DNA from: Protonemura montana
Lineage: Eukaryota; Arthropoda; Insecta; Plecoptera; Nemouridae
Reading direction: 5' to 3'
NCBI GenBank assembly: GCA_947568835.1
Contig: OX387604.1
Coordinates: 11,127,076-11,191,075 of the forward strand
Length of the DNA: 64,000 bases
The notes below the pieces were generated by a model. That model saw only the letters and a program-made list of their open reading frames with translations. It did not search any database and was not told the DNA's origin. Numbering within the stretch: the first letter of the stretch is position 1; the number at the start of each line of letters is the position of its first letter. The translations under genes were made by a program, and so were the position numbers. Below, piece after piece: positions 22,701-34,200 of the stretch.

Positions 22701-25140
22701 GTGGGTGACACTAACATTGCCCTGCAGCATCCATAGATATATTATTATATTATTATATTATATATTTTATTATTTATTATATATTTTTTTTATATTGTAA
22801 ATAGTGTACCCTCTGCGTTCACAGCTGCCGTGTGTGAGGTGACAGATAAGGTGATGTAATTAAATTGAGTAATTCAAGTAATTTGAAAGGGTCAGACGCC
22901 CATTCCAAAGCCTCCAATAATGGGGCCACAACCAATTGATTATACTAAGAAACTTTGAGCTCTGAATTTCCGTTGCTACGCTACGAATTCGATGGTGAAA
23001 TGAACCCGCTGCATACCTGCTGCGATTTAAGCAATTTCAGTTCCTAAGAAAAGATCTTTTTGCCAGCCTTTTCGTGGCGTAGCAACGAAAATTCAGAGCT
23101 CAAAGTTGAAATAAAATTGAGATTTCCGTTGCTACGCTACGACTTCGACGGTAAAATTAACAGAATGCATTGTTGTCGAAAAAGATTGAAATTTTTTCCA
23201 ACTCTTTTTCCCCTGGAGCTTTCGGTAATTTTCAACATTTGACCTGCAAAACCCGATCAAATTGCCGTGAAAATGTGACAGCGCAACGTGAACCCAAAAG
23301 ACAAACCGATCTAGCCCAAACGCGCGCGTTTTCGACCAAATTTTTAGAGCAATGAGACAGCCCAGATACCCAGTTACAAACTATTTCGTAGCTTGGCAAC
23401 GGATGAAGGCTTTTATGTAAGGTTAATATTATTTAGTATATATATTTTTTTTTTTTTAAAGAGCATACCTAAGTTCTAGCCCCACCACACGCCACTAAAT
23501 TTTTGAGACGGTTATAGTGTTCATAATAATAAAATATAAATCTTTAACCTTGTATTTATTTTCTTGTTTGTCGAAACCCTCAACACCACAAAACTGATAA
23601 GAGTCATATAAAGCAGCTTTTTGGATTTGCCTGATTTCGTTCCAGCTAAGGCAGAGGCGGCCCGATATGGAGCTGGATCTGGGCGAGAAAGCTCTTCGAA
23701 AGTTGCGTCGCTATACCATTCGATCAGCGGAAAAGTGTTGTGCTCGCGAGACAACACTTCCGAAGATACTGGAGGTTCGCACTTGCCGCCTCCCCCACCT
23801 CCGGCCAGCATGAGCCAGCGGGCATCTCAAGTTGGCTGTGTAGACGTTAGAGAGAGGCTGGAAACACATCTAAAAGACAAATTAGCCACCTCTAAACACA
23901 GGAAGAGACAAAATTCGATGGGTGACCAAGTGGAAGTTACCAGCCCAGGAGAAGGTGAGATATGAAACAAATGTTGGTCTGTAGTGTGGCAGAAGGCTGG
24001 ATATGCATGAGAGGAAGTGGGTATTGAAGTAGTTACTGAACTTAAAGAGAGAAGGTAAGTGATGGTGGTAAGCCGGAATAGTATTTTGTTTGGTTAATGA
24101 TTTGACTGTTGCCTTTGTCACATGTCGTGTTTTGTCACTTGTCTTCCTACAAGTGTCGAAGGCAACAGCCTAAACTTTGACCAAATAAAATACTATCACA
24201 GCTTACCACCATCGCTTCGCTTCTCTCGGTAAGTTCTACTTCAATTTCCCCTCCCTTCTCACCCATATGTAACGCGTGTTTGCTCCGGGTTGCTTCTGTT
24301 ATACTAGTTACTCAACTTCTTGTCAATAAATCTTCATTTAATAACACTGTGAATTATCTCAGTTATTGGGTTAGACGTGTGTATAGATATGAAATTTACC
24401 AAGCTCATGAGGCTGGGTGGCTTGTTACAGGGGGTACTCGACAAGCAGTGAAAGCGCTGATTCACCGAGAGCAGGGAAACACTGCGGCAAGCACACCCAC
24501 ATCTCCTCAGAGGAGACGAACTCACGGCGATCTCATCCGAATGTATCCAGCATCGGACACTGAGGACAGCGTGTTTTACTCGGAAGAAGCAGGGCACCAT
24601 CATTCTCAGCGAGGATATACTAACGAGAAAAGTAAACGCATAGTGAATGTTTTATTGTTTTAGCATGCAAATCTAAATTGATATAATTTTTTTAAATTTT
24701 GGATCTCATCAGGTATGTCCGATAAAGCAAGGAAGCAAAGTTCTTGCGAAAGTTTGACCTTGAGCACGGTCTCGGTCAACAGTCGCCGGAGTTCGATTGA
24801 CCTTGGGCTGGGAGACCGAAAGACATTTGTTGTTGTCATAGGGACAAAAAATGCTAAGGCTCGTCTCATGCAGAAGCAGAGGTCTTGGGAGACTTTCCCG
24901 CCTAAAAGGCGTGACGAAGGTTATCGTGATCCCGACTCGTTTCGTGGTGGGTTTGACATGAGAGGAACTTCTGAACCAGGGGAGAGCATGGGCCTCCGAA
25001 TGGATGGACTCAAGAAGGCTGATAGTTTTGAAGGACACGAAGAAGCCGTTCGGACCCTGGTTGCCGCCGTTCAAGAGACTCGAAGCCAGATACAACATCA
25101 ACAGAGGAAGCAAAGTCAATCCAAGCCTTCAGGAAATTAG
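16714..25140 (+). CDS. RNF207: RNF207-type RING/B-box protein
   Basis: Predicted E3 ubiquitin ligase; vertebrate RNF207 regulates cardiac hERG channel and repolarisation. Fifteen coding exons with agreeing phases: 16714-16937, 17182-17330, 18151-18257, 18348-18509, 19099-19271, 19374-19565, 19653-19905, 20011-20253, 20454-20719, 20960-21051, 21215-21372, 21592-21781, 23646-23954, 24431-24631, 24713-25140; 1,048 aa. RING at residues 36-74 (MCFMCDDYYLEPCLLSCFHSFCARCLRGR, here split: CFMC, CFHSFCARCLRG, CPLC). Zinc-binding B-boxes at about 107-145 and 161-196 (CAVHGEQ, LCVNCFRD). A helical region follows with the family-specific LPLLQLHLNLCSSFLS and RNEFSHALEP. Start: first ATG in the exon, just inside an acceptor at 16683. 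Unlike the ~634-aa human protein, it carries some 400 extra C-terminal residues, Ser/Arg/Gln-rich. A spliceable intron (donor near 25146, acceptor near 25243) may lie in the 3' UTR. Introns 12 and 13 carry mobile DNA. Confidence 0.93.
21798..22281 (+). repeat. Two nearly identical 242-bp tandem copies with a tRNA-like hairpin
   Basis: Copy 1 is 21798-22039, copy 2 is 22040-22281; I see one substitution (AGAACTCG versus AGGACTCG). Each copy contains GGGTTCGAGTCCCCGTTTGG, a near-perfect RNA polymerase III B box as in tRNA T-arms. About 45 bp upstream is its near-complement (CACCCAAACGAGGACTCGAA), so each copy can fold into a hairpin with ~28-bp arms. The array starts 16 bp after RNF207 exon 12 ends and includes the left end of the TIR element at 22128-23531. 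High identity means a recent duplication (or assembly artefact). Confidence 0.85.
22128..23531. mobile_element. Non-autonomous DNA transposon with ~30-bp inverted ends in RNF207 intron 12
   Basis: Left end TTATTATGAACTCTATAACT (22128) continuing GTCTCAAAAATT. The right end at about 23500-23531 is AATTTTTGAGACGGTTATAG followed by TGTTCATAATAA. The reverse complement of the right end matches the left at all but about two positions. A further copy of the left end lies at about 21886 in the first tandem unit. Inside are two copies of TTTCCGTTGCTACGCTACGA (around 22968 and 23124), one inverted copy (GTGGCGTAGCAACGAAAATT, about 23075) and an AT-rich stretch at 22737-22800. No transposase ORF. The target duplication cannot be fixed because the ends abut TTA/TAA-rich DNA; superfamily undetermined. 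Confidence 0.65.
24001..24268. repeat. Long imperfect inverted repeat (hairpin) in RNF207 intron 13
   Basis: The left arm (from about 24001) and right arm (to about 24268) are reverse complements with scattered mismatches. Matching pairs include TTGAAGTAG/CTACTTCAA, GATGGTGGTAAGC/GCTTACCACCATC, AATAGTATTTTGTTTGG/CCAAATAAAATACTATC and CTGTTGCCTTTG/CGAAGGCAACAG. The loop is at about 24125-24150. Arms are roughly 120 bp. It may be a foldback MITE; no clear target duplication seen. If transcribed in the RNF207 pre-mRNA it forms a long stem. Confidence 0.8.
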
Positions 25141-27766
25141 TACAAGTGAGCTTACCACTTATACATTATCTTTGATTTAACTTATAACTGAATAAGTTCA
25201 ACTTGAATATATAGTAATGCTATTTGTGTGTTTTTTTATTGCAGTCAGGATACAAGACAACACCATGTTTGGCAAATGAATTATTGCAATGTGTTGGAAC
25301 AGTTAAATGCGGTAGATTTGGAGGCCTATTCCAATGACTATAATTACTAGGACTTGAGGTATTTGCAAGTGAACATCCTTGCAGCTTGTTGCTCAATTTT
25401 TAAAGTAAAGAGTATTAACTAGCTGTAGAATATCCAGATTAATTAAATATAATGCCAAAATTATTACAAATATTCCATAAATAAACAGAAGTAGTAAACA
25501 GACCTACTCAAAATTCTTTAAAGTTCACTGCCATAAGGATCCAATGTTTTAAACTAATAATAAAACGTATATGAAATTATTGTTATACATGATATTATAC
25601 ACACATAAAATCTTGCATATTATAACCCCCTACACTAGAAAAAAATGTAAAAAATTTGTCGTAGCCCATTTATGGTTATCTAAATATTGTGAACCGAAAA
25701 AATATTTAATATTTACAGTAAAACTACCAACTCTAGTAAGCAAAGGGTGAATAAAAATGCAATGATTATAGCAGATAGAATCATGTTATGAATAGAATAA
25801 GATATTGAATCCTATCTCATGTAAATAATATAATTGCTGCCCTTCTGCAGAAAGTCATGTGTAGTAGAGTTGCATATTATTATAGTCTTGTAGAGGTAGG
25901 TAGATATGCTTGTTGATAGCGCGATGATCCATTAGATAAAAAAAATACAAACTAGTCGGTATTCAGTAAAAAATCTTGATTTCAGAGGATATATTACAGG
26001 GAGCTATACTTAAAAGCACTAAGCAATTTCTATTCCGTTAACCATTATATTTGTCATGCCATAGTGTATTGAGGAAGCCTAATATCAAGCCTATCATACC
26101 TAAGTAATTGATCAAAATATTATTTATGAGGGACTGACCATCTTTTGATATCTGTTTTGGAGAAATTATCTTAAAATTCTATCTTTCCTGATTAAGACGT
26201 AGCTATAATGTGATGTGCCAGTAATATGTACATAAATGAAACAATTTATGTCTGTATGTATGTATAGTGTTTCACTCAAAATATTCACTGCCATCCATGC
26301 GGCCTTAAAGAACATTTATTGAGGAGATGCAACTTCTTTGACCCGTGTAATTGTTTGCTCAAAACAGTATTTGAATGTGTACAAAGTAAGCCCGTAATGT
26401 TTTCTTACATCATGCAAATGTGGGCAACTTTGAAAATGTATTACCTACTTACATTTAAATATAGGTGGACATTTGGAAAGGGATATTATAATAATATACT
26501 GGCTCGTAGGGGAGAAATAACAGTAGAAACAATAAATTTTGCAATTTATTGACAAATTAATTTCCAGCAAATGTATATCTGTGTGCAAGTGCAGTTTTTG
26601 CATTTAACCAGATAACCAGACATTGTATTTGCCGATCATCCATGCCCTAGGCATTCTGTTGAGTTGCTAATACATTGTTCACATACAGATGTTTATTGTT
26701 ACATTTTCTCACAGTATGTATTATTAGAAAAAAAAAAAATCATAAAAATTATTATTAACGGATGCATTGTAAGTAATAATAATACACTATTTTGCTTTTG
26801 TTCCGAGTATTGTCAAAGTATAGTAGCAACTGTGGACCTGTTCAAAAATGATTGTAATAAATGTGTTGCAATATTATCGAGTTGAATAGATGAACAGACA
26901 AAACAAACAATTCAAATATATAGAAATGTTACTTTAAGTAGGCCTCTTTGCCGAAAAAAAAAAAAAAAAAAAAAAATGCAGGTACATTGCATTAATATAT
27001 TTTATTTTTCTCTCAGGTAGCAAAATGTACATTTTTTTGCTATTTTCTACCTGCAGGTAGTTTACAAATATTCCTTCCTCAAAACCTGGAAATCAGCCAA
27101 ACTCTATCTTATCTAGCATTAAAAAAGAAAAAATCTGATTCATATTGTCAATATATTTATTTATTTCTCTGGGTTAAATTGCTGAGTACTCACACATACA
27201 TACCACATACAAGACCTATGAGGGAAGAATATTTGCAATTTGCAGAATCATCGCATAGATTTAAGTGATACGTAATGTTAAACTGAAGTTGTTGTTTACC
27301 AATAAGAAAAACATAAGATGAATATTATACAAACAACACAAATTGACTGTCATATAATTAATAAAATCAGTTAAAACAAACCATACTTTCGTTACTTCTA
27401 GAAGCACAAGAATGAGGAAAGTTAACTTAAAAAATTAAAGAGGGACCTTCGTTTAGTAATTGCTTGTGTCAATAGTGTCATCATGCATACCTAGAAGTTC
27501 CAATGCTTGCTCAAATAATTTTTTCCTTAACGTGTTAAAATATATTTAAAAAAATTCAAATTTTCAGAAGGATTGTTGTATCTTTGTTTTACATGGTCGA
27601 ACCTGCATTGGAATTCAATTTAATGGTCGAAAAAATCTAGATTCCAGGGATTATTTTTTAAAGATTTAATTGGACAGGGAGGTGTTTCCGATTATTTGTG
27701 ATTACTGATTGCAAGTACTGATTATTGCGATGCAAGGCTACGATAGTAGCGGCTCAATCAATATCA

Positions 27767-27774
27767 TGACGTCA
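27767..27774. promoter_or_regulatory. CRE palindrome TGACGTCA
   Basis: A perfect consensus cAMP-response element (CREB/ATF site), 117 bp upstream of a TATA box and about 440 bp upstream of the calsyntenin ATG. Followed by GC-rich CACGCAGACTGCGCAGGTG. Functional use is inferred from position only. Confidence 0.45.
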
Positions 27775-27890
27775 CGCAGACTGCGCAGGTGTGGAAGTGT
27801 TCCATAGATTTTCTCAGTGAATGTTCTCATCTGACAAGGTGTTTTTAATTCTTGTTTTCATAGTACGTTCTCTTTGCCGCTAGAATGCAG

Positions 27891-27897
27891 TATAAAA
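27891..27897 (+). promoter_or_regulatory. TATA box, candidate calsyntenin promoter
   Basis: GCAGTATAAAAGACTT is a good TATA context. A start site about 30 bp downstream would fall near 27922 (AACGTCCGAGAGTCAACGG) and give a 5' UTR near 290 nt. It lies between the CRE and the ATG at 28212. Confidence 0.5.
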
Positions 27898-28211
27898 GAC
27901 TTCTGCGCACGCTTGAAACGTCCGAGAGTCAACGGAAAGACCACGGAAATTACCGAAGCGTGCTGAAATTTCTGCCATCTCTTGATAACAGTAAAGTACT
28001 AACAGCAAGGCGCTGTGGTGCATCTTGGGGGTGTCAATATCTTCCATTAACAGCAGAGTAATTTTTCCTGTATCCGGGGATATCTCTAAGCAAAGAAGGC
28101 TGATATCTTTGTCTAATATTGAATGCCGCCTGCAACGCTCTGTTATTGACATTTACGGATCGTTCGTGGACCAGTTCGTGAATATCTAAAGTGTTAAAAC
28201 ACCGCCATCAA

Positions 28212-31200
28212 ATGATTTTGAAGTTATATTTCACTGCAGCATTCCTCGGATTTGCTGCGTCCACTGCAAGTGTCACGATAGAGCCGAAGACAGATGGAGG
28301 TAATCTTATCTTTATTAATACGAGGATATGAAATGATGATAGAGGAACAATGCCATATTCATTCCTAAAACATGGATTGCACTAAACTCAAGTGTCTCCT
28401 TGGCTTTTTGTATTTACATTCATTCTTTCACACTTAATACGGTTCCTTTGCATGGCCTTCCATTTTTGTATGTAGGTTGCCCATTTTAAGTTCAAACACG
28501 CCAGCTATTGCGAGGAAGAGGGAGTGAAAAAAGTCTCAAGATGAGCGGCTTAACTAGGGCATATGAAAGTTAGGAACTAAATAAGGTGATCAGCCCAATT
28601 TGATCTCCTTCCTTCATTAACTTCTGCAAGGGCTGACGTAAGACAGGTGTTCATGCAGTAACTAGGCTGGATGGATTGTGTTGTGTCTATGGAATGAATG
28701 GAGGCATGTTCTGCTCAAGGTTCACTGAGGATAAACGGAGTATGCTATGTCAATGTGACAAATTACCAAAGTATGGAAAACCTTCGGCGTAGGAACCTGT
28801 AAACTTAATACAATTTTATCCCTTGCTAGCATCAACCTAGCAATAGTATTGACCTACATTCTACAATAGCTGAAACTACCTACCCACTGCTAAGCATGTG
28901 GATTACTTATTGGGATTAATGCCAATATGAACAGTAGAAAAGCCTCTGTAACATTTTATCTTCCCTGGCCATTCTCCTAAAAATTAGTTAGAAATGAAAT
29001 TTATTTATATAGGTACTGTTTACACGGTACTGTTTAAAAGGGCTTACTTTGCCAGGTAAGCTCAAAATGACAGATGCCCTAGGTATCTGTAGGTGACAGC
29101 TGATTTTGAAACAGGCTTGCAGCTGCAGAATGTTACTTTCCTCATTCAATCAATTTTATCTTAATTGAGTTGTCTTGGATCAAAATCACCTATCTTCAAC
29201 TTAAATTCTTGAATGATTTTGTTTAAATTTTAAAAATAGTGATGCTAGTTAAAAGAGTCGGTCCTTAGATGCCTAGGGAATTGGAACACTTTAACTATAG
29301 CACCTGGGTTGACCCATAGCAGGGCCTTATTTGAGGCAACAGCTATGTGTTATTTGTGATTAATTTTGTTGGAATTGGCCCATTTTCAATCTAGGAAACT
29401 TAAACTGTCAAATGTAGATAATTATAACTTGCTAATAATCACATGCTGACTGCAGGTACTCGTAGATAACTTAAAGATCTGTTTTAGACCTTGATATGTT
29501 CCTTATTTCTGTAACCAGATATTAACATCTCAGTTCCATCTTCTACCTACCAGTTTTCTTCTTCTAAGAAGTGTGTGTTATCTTCGTTCAATGAAAGGGT
29601 GCCCTTGTCAAATTCTGGCAACAGGTTTCATTTATGAAATAATAGTCAAGCAAATGAAATTGCCAGAATATTTGATGTTAAATAAACCAGTACCTACTAA
29701 ATGGGCATCTTCGTCATCTTCGTCATTAAGAAATGTTGCCACATTAATTTATTTTAAATGGAATGCTAGTTTTTCGGGCTGGGTTTTTAGATGTTACTAG
29801 TTTCTTCATACTTTTAAGTCAACAATTTTTCAAACCCATGTGCTCGAATTATGCATTGGATCACAACCCAGTCTTGTTCACATAAAAATTATGTATGGTT
29901 CAAAAGTTTTTGGTAAGAAATTTAAAGTCTAATTCTTGGTTGTTTTGGTTTTTTTTCTGTTATATACTTGCTGTAAAATACATGCCTTGGAAACTCTTTG
30001 AAGTTTTAACACATTTTAATGATTCTGATAGCTCAGACGTATATTTAGCCAACTATCCTACAAAGATTGGAGACAATCTTTCTGAACGTTAATATGCCAA
30101 GTGAATTCATGTATTCTAAACAAGTTTTTTCCTACTGACTGACTTTCTTGAGACAAATAACATTCCCTGAAAAATAAGCCTCCGTTTGTGGTTAAGGTTA
30201 GCCTCGCTGTGTATCAATGTTTATACTAGGCTATACACTAGACTATCTTTACTTGAACTATACTAGGAAAGTTTATTTCAATTAAAGCAAAGTATACCAT
30301 ACCAAAGCTTACTAAGTTATGCAACATTAGAATGCATAACTTTGGAATGCATTCATTTCCTTTCCATAAAATGAGTTTATACCATTATCACTTGATAACT
30401 TGTAACTAAATGGTGATATTATGATTATCCTACAGTTCCTCGATTTGACTTGGTGAGCCTGGACTCCGGTTATCACGGCTTGGTTAAGGAAAACGAAACG
30501 TTGGTGGAAGTAACACCCAAAATCCGTGCCATTGGGGCAGACATTTGCAGCTTCAGAATTGTCAACAAACATCATGGCGAAGTGCCATTCCAGGTGATTA
30601 ACGATTATTAAGCAAATGGCATGTCATGTAGTTTTAGGGATTTACCAAAATGATAAAGCAGTTTCCCTGTCGGTGCGGTCTTGTCTGAGCAAATCGACCA
30701 AATAAACAGTTAATTTAGTCATGTTCTTTAGCGTGTCGTGTCTGTTACTATGACAGCATAACCCTGTTCTTGTTATACCTAGGAACCTGCTTTGGCCTTT
30801 AGTCATGCCTTGTACTCATTCACATTTTCTACGCATCCTTTTCTGGTTAGACAGTTTTACAAGTCCTGAGTGTACCTAGCTTTAGGTATACATCTTCACA
30901 TTAGTTTAACCTGCTCTCATAATATATTTAGAGCGTGTTATATATATTGTGTTGCTTTTCTGCTTCCTTGCTAGAGAAAATATGAACTGTACAATATCAG
31001 TATTCTTTTAATTGGGTTCTGTTTGGGCTGGAATACTCCTGGTTGATTTTGTTTGCCATTAATTCCAAATTCTTATTTTCAGATTGTTTTGAGAAAGGCT
31101 GGCGAGGCTGAACTTCATGCCCGCAAAGCTCTAAATTGTGAGAAGCGAAAGAATTACAAGTTTGACATCGCTGCAGTCAGTTGCAGTGGAAAAGTCTCTG

Positions 31201-34200
31201 ACAAGTAAGTTCCTTTATTGAGACTTCAGGGTTTCTAGAATTGAGATGTTGGAATGCAAATTGTTGTAAGCAGCTAATTCTATCATTCTAAATACATAAC
31301 CAGGTAATATACATAAACAGAAAGTTTAAAGTTCTCAAAAATTTTTGAATCTGGGCTCTGGAATAAACTCAAGTTTTTTTGCATGGTCACCACCTATTAT
31401 CTATTGAATTTAAATTTCTGTTGCAGTGCCACTGTTCATATTACCGTTGTCGACATCAACGAATATGCTCCTATGTTCCTCGAGCCTTCTTACGTCTGCC
31501 AAGTTGATGAGGGCCGTCTTTACGAAGAGATTGTTCGAATCGAAGCTACAGATAGAGATTGCACCCCTAAATTTGGGGATGTTTGCAAGTATGAGATCCT
31601 CACCAGTGATCAACCATTCACCGTTGATAATGAAGGTACTAATGACACTGCATTTGAATATGCCATCCAGCAAAGGAATCTATTTTACCTTTGCCAATCA
31701 CAATAGGGTCATTCCATGTCAATTCAACAAAATTTTTTGGAAAATTGACCGTCACCTCTTAGAAATCAACCAAACTTGGTAGGATGATGACGACATCATT
31801 TCTCTTGTTGACATATTTTTTTGTTTGCCTCTGAGTCAAATGGTTCGCCCGGTACGGCCCCGAAACGGCGGGACGACACTGAATTTTGGGGTACACGCGT
31901 CTTTTTTCTTTTTCAAATTGCGTCGGCTGTAGATAAGATAGATTAATGAAAAAAACAAATTATGAAAGGTATTGAAATGTTGTTTCATAAAACATAAATT
32001 TCGTTTAAAAAAAAGTAAAAAATCCCCCCCTTCTCCCTTTTGATTTTTTCTACCCCTATTATCTTTTTAAGTACTATTTTGATTTTCTTGCAAAAAATTT
32101 ATTTGATAGCTATAAGTATAAACTCCATTTTCTGAAAGTTTCAGAGTGGGACAGCGAGGGAATTTTGAGATAAAAATTAAAAAGTATCGCCGTGTGAAAA
32201 AAATCGCTGGTTTTTACATGTGTTTACGTGTATATGGGAAAGTTCATACAAAATCAACACATCATTAAACCTGACCTACTTTTATGTGAAATAAAAGTAT
32301 GCTTAGGCATAAAGTAGACTTAGAACAGACTTTCACTTTTTTTTTCAAAATTTTGTCTCGCATCGTTCATGCGCAGTAGCAGTCCAAACTTGAGCACTTT
32401 TCAGTGTTTTGATTCGCCTTCCAAGACGTTTGGGCTTCTAGCTAACGACCCGTTAATGATAACGAAAAAATAAAAACACCGATAGAAAGGTCGAATTGAA
32501 AAAAAAACTTCAATTATAAAAACTACCCATAATGTACAAACATCCCCTAAATTGAGAAGAAAAAAGATTTACCCTACTTTTAACTTGACGAAAATTTAAC
32601 GAAACATCACCAAAGAACTGGTTAAGCTTATCTGAAAGACATTTCAATACCTTTCATAATTTGTTTTTTTCATTAATCTATCTGAACTACAGCCGACGCA
32701 ATTTGTGAAAGAAAAAAGACGCGTGTACCCCAAAATTCAATGCCGTCCCGCCGTTTCGGGGCCGTACCGGGCGAACCATTTGACTCAGAGGCAAACAAAA
32801 AAATATGTCAACAAGAGAAATGATGTCGTCATCATCCTACCAAGTTTGGTCGATTTCTGAGAGGTGACGGTTTTTTGGTCGGTTGATTTGACATGGAATG
32901 ACCCAATAGCAAATCAACCAGACCACCAACCCCCCCCTTCCCCCTAAAAATAACTGTCAGCTGGATTTTCGGCTTGGATAGCTTGTGATAAACGGTCTGC
33001 GTTCTGTTTACAGGTGCCATTCGGAACACTGAGCCTCTTGACTACGAGCGCTCGCACAACCACATCTTATCAGTGGTGGCCTACGATTGCGGAATGAAGC
33101 CATCTGCCCCAGTCATGGTTACAATCAAAGTCAACCGAATCTGCCGATTGGGATGGAAGGGTACGTTTCTTAAGAAAAAGTAGAAATTTTGGTGTAAATT
33201 ATGTAAAGATCTACTATTTGTTAGTTATTTATGTAAAATATTTAACAAATACATATCTAATAATTTTGCGACAATTTTGGTTATGACAATGAGTGTGTTT
33301 TAACAGGAATCCCGGAGCGCATTGACTACGCACCAGATACGGGCCGCGAGGAACTCTTCCCCGACGCAGAACTAGAACTGTGCGACGTGCCCTGCATCGT
33401 TCAATCGATCGAAACAAAGCTGAGCTTGACAACTTCTCACATTGGCAAGGGATGCGATCGTGATACTTACTCGGTGCAGAGCCAGCGGAAGCTGTGTGGT
33501 AAGTTCTACACTTCTCTCTGTTGTGGAAGGAGAATACACAAGTAGATTAGAGAATATTTGTGACAGAACAAAAAACAAACACAAATAGCCAAGCTAGCTT
33601 TATCATTTTGGCTGCATTATTTGTGATTATATAATGACGTGAGTGACGAAGGAAATAGTGATAGTGCTAAACGTGAAAACATCTTTGTGTTGTGCTCAGG
33701 AGCCTCAATGGAAAGCGTGGACCTTTTGCCAAGTCCGGGTGCTGGCTCGGAGTGGACAAAGAGCCTGCCCACCGATGAAGGCCGCGAGTCCGATCAGATC
33801 TTCGAGTTTGATGGCACAAGTTCTGCTGTAGCTATTCCCTCCGACGTGCTCGATCATGGTCTGGCTTCAACTTTCACCATTGCGACGTGGATGAAGCACA
33901 AAGACCAGCCTGATCAGGAGAAGCATGTCAAGGAGCACATTCTGTGCGCTGCCGATGACCACAGTAAGGGCCACCTGAGTTTTTCTGGTTTTTAACTCCT
34001 TTTTAAGTAAATTCTTAGAGTTGAGTCCTTAAGTTATTGCATTAATAAGAAATTGAGTAAACCTATTATTTGGAAAAGCTTGAAGAGGAACCAAATCAGA
34101 TGGATATTAGTCAACTTGGATTCTTAGAGCTTGAATGTCTTTTTTGTTGACTTCACCCAAGATCATTTGCCCGTTCTCATTAGAAATGAACCGACACCAC

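Larger units (their letters stand above)
25141..28211. other. Intergenic spacer: RNF207 3' UTR and calsyntenin promoter side
   Basis: Following the RNF207 stop is AT-rich DNA with several AATAAA-like signals (25490s, 26855-26860) consistent with a long 3' UTR. A 23-A run sits at 26954-26976. Elements near 27767 and 27891 (listed separately) look like the promoter of calsyntenin, which would leave about 290 bp of 5' UTR. No other gene is visible; the minus-strand 90-codon frame at 27880-28152 covers this putative UTR and looks incidental. Confidence 0.55.

Noticed and set aside
24709-25119. 136-aa minus-strand frame
   Set aside because: Antisense to the final RNF207 exon, which is joined in phase on the plus strand.
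27880-28152. 90-aa minus-strand frame
   Set aside because: Covers the probable calsyntenin 5' UTR downstream of a TATA box; no start context or homologue recognised.
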